Positions 63,624 through 64,000 of a stretch of DNA of 64,000 bases are shown in pieces (position 1 is the first letter of the stretch; each line of letters begins with the position of its first letter). The position numbers were made by a program, and so were the translations under genes. The notes beneath the pieces were generated by a model that had not been told where the DNA came from, did no database searches, and saw only the letters and a list, made by a program, of their open reading frames with translations. Origin of the DNA: Micromonospora vinacea (GTDB lineage Bacteria > Actinomycetota > Actinomycetes > Mycobacteriales > Micromonosporaceae); assembly GCF_015751785.1 (NCBI RefSeq), contig NZ_JADOTY010000001.1:1054001-1118000 (forward strand). The letters are read 5' to 3'.

Positions 63624-63969
63624 TTAGCACCCTTCCAAGCAGTTCCATCCGCTCCTCGAACCCCTCGGCGGGAGCAGCAGTGTGTAACGTCAGCAGGCTC
63701 TCGGCCACCATGTCGGCGACCAACACCCGGGCGACGCCCAGCGGCATCCGGGTATACGCGGCGATCTCCGCCAGCGACTGTGCTCGGCCCTCACAGACCG
63801 TGGCGATGCGGTGTTTGTCATGCCCGGCGAAGCGGGACTCGGCGACCTGGGTGGGAGAGGCGGTGAGGACGGCCTCGAGGGCGATGTCCTGCCGGGGCTC
63901 GGTACGACCACGGGTGACCGCGTACGGACGTACCAGTGCGCCGCGCGGGTCAGCGCGTCGTTGGTCCAT
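63604..63969 (-). CDS. DUF742 conservon protein (CvnC-type)
   Basis: A 121-residue protein: DPRGALVRPYAVTRGRTEP at the start and a winged-helix-like C-terminal half (QSLAEIAAYTRMPLGVARVL, VADMVAESLLTLHTAA, ELLGRVLSGLRRL). This is the DUF742 family that pairs with roadblock and GTPase proteins in conservons. ATG 63969 follows GGGGAGGTGATCGGGG. Only ~30 bases remain to the window edge; a TGA on the minus strand at 63978–63976 could end the roadblock gene, but too little is visible to call it. Confidence 0.9.
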   Translation of the reverse strand: MDQRRADPRGALVRPYAVTRGRTEPRQDIALEAVLTASPTQVAESRFAGHDKHRIATVCEGRAQSLAEIAAYTRMPLGVARVLVADMVAESLLTLHTAAPAEGFEERMELLGRVLSGLRRL

Positions 63970-64000
63970 CCCCGATCACCTCCCCGTCCCTCGCTGAGCC

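Noticed and set aside
63976..64000. End of a roadblock (CvnB) gene at the right edge
   Set aside because: A TGA in the expected place is visible, but eight codons are too few to support a call.

Overview
The window is very GC-rich chromosomal DNA from an actinomycete, most likely a Micromonospora or a close relative. The order guaA – ChoD-like GMC oxidoreductase – guaB3 – guaB – DUF5319 – LuxR-type regulator – whiD/whiB3 – groEL1/groES – tsaD/rimI/tsaB/tsaE – alr – nnr – acpS – glmS – glmM – rpsI – rplM is the same conserved actinobacterial neighbourhood seen around Rv3396c–Rv3443c in Mycobacterium tuberculosis. GTG starts, strong GGAGG ribosome sites and dense intergenic palindromes also fit Micromonosporaceae. 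No rRNA, tRNA, CRISPR array, prophage or intact insertion sequence was seen.

Layout. 1–6.9 kb: envelope-stress type proteins (LiaF/PspC-like), phospholipid synthesis (psd converging on pssA) and two paralogous double-Nudix proteins separated by a repeat-rich gap. 6.9–19.3 kb: guanine nucleotide synthesis (guaA, guaB3, guaB) interleaved with a GMC oxidoreductase, an LCP cell-wall ligase, two tandem M1 lipoprotein peptidases and a Tat-exported sugar-phosphate-isomerase-like protein. 19.3–26.5 kb: developmental regulators (BldM-like regulator divergent from WhiD), a small secreted lysozyme-like protein, a membrane-anchored molybdopterin oxidoreductase, and groESL under two CIRCE operators. 26.5–34.4 kb: a THUMP-like methyltransferase, YbaK, a pentose-type ABC importer with a ROK regulator, and small membrane or secreted proteins. 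34.1–43.3 kb: t6A-tRNA synthesis (tsaB, rimI, tsaD, tsaE), ung, alr, nnr and acpS, interrupted by an orphan XRE regulator with a degenerate nucleotidyltransferase-like half. 43.4–52.1 kb: an EspC-like/DUF1023 hydrolase pair, glmS, an MmpS-like protein, an aminotransferase, glmM with a 171-bp MITE touching its stop codon, and rpsI/rplM. 52.3–63 kb: a nitrate-assimilation island (narK, a toxin–antitoxin pair, a methyltransferase, nasC-nasB-nirB-nirD-nnaR). 63–64 kb: the distal half of a conservon (GTPase and DUF742).

How the parts work together. NarK imports nitrate, NasC/NasB reduce it to nitrite, and NirB/NirD reduce nitrite to ammonium. NnaR, a HemD-like protein with a winged helix, closes the operon. 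Both outward promoters carry tetrads with the exact 5-6-5-6-5-6-5 spacing of GlnR boxes, which points to nitrogen control of the whole island. The genes from nasC to nnaR overlap by 1 to 4 bases and are probably translationally coupled.

The least explained material is non-coding: three families of long palindromes, a perfect 15-copy octanucleotide repeat, a 50-bp near-perfect palindrome and the MITE. Among proteins the points most worth following are the EspC-like/WXG-DUF1023 pair, the Psd with a Rossmann-like extension, the XRE-NTase hybrid and the BldM-like protein whose receiver domain has lost its acidic pocket.
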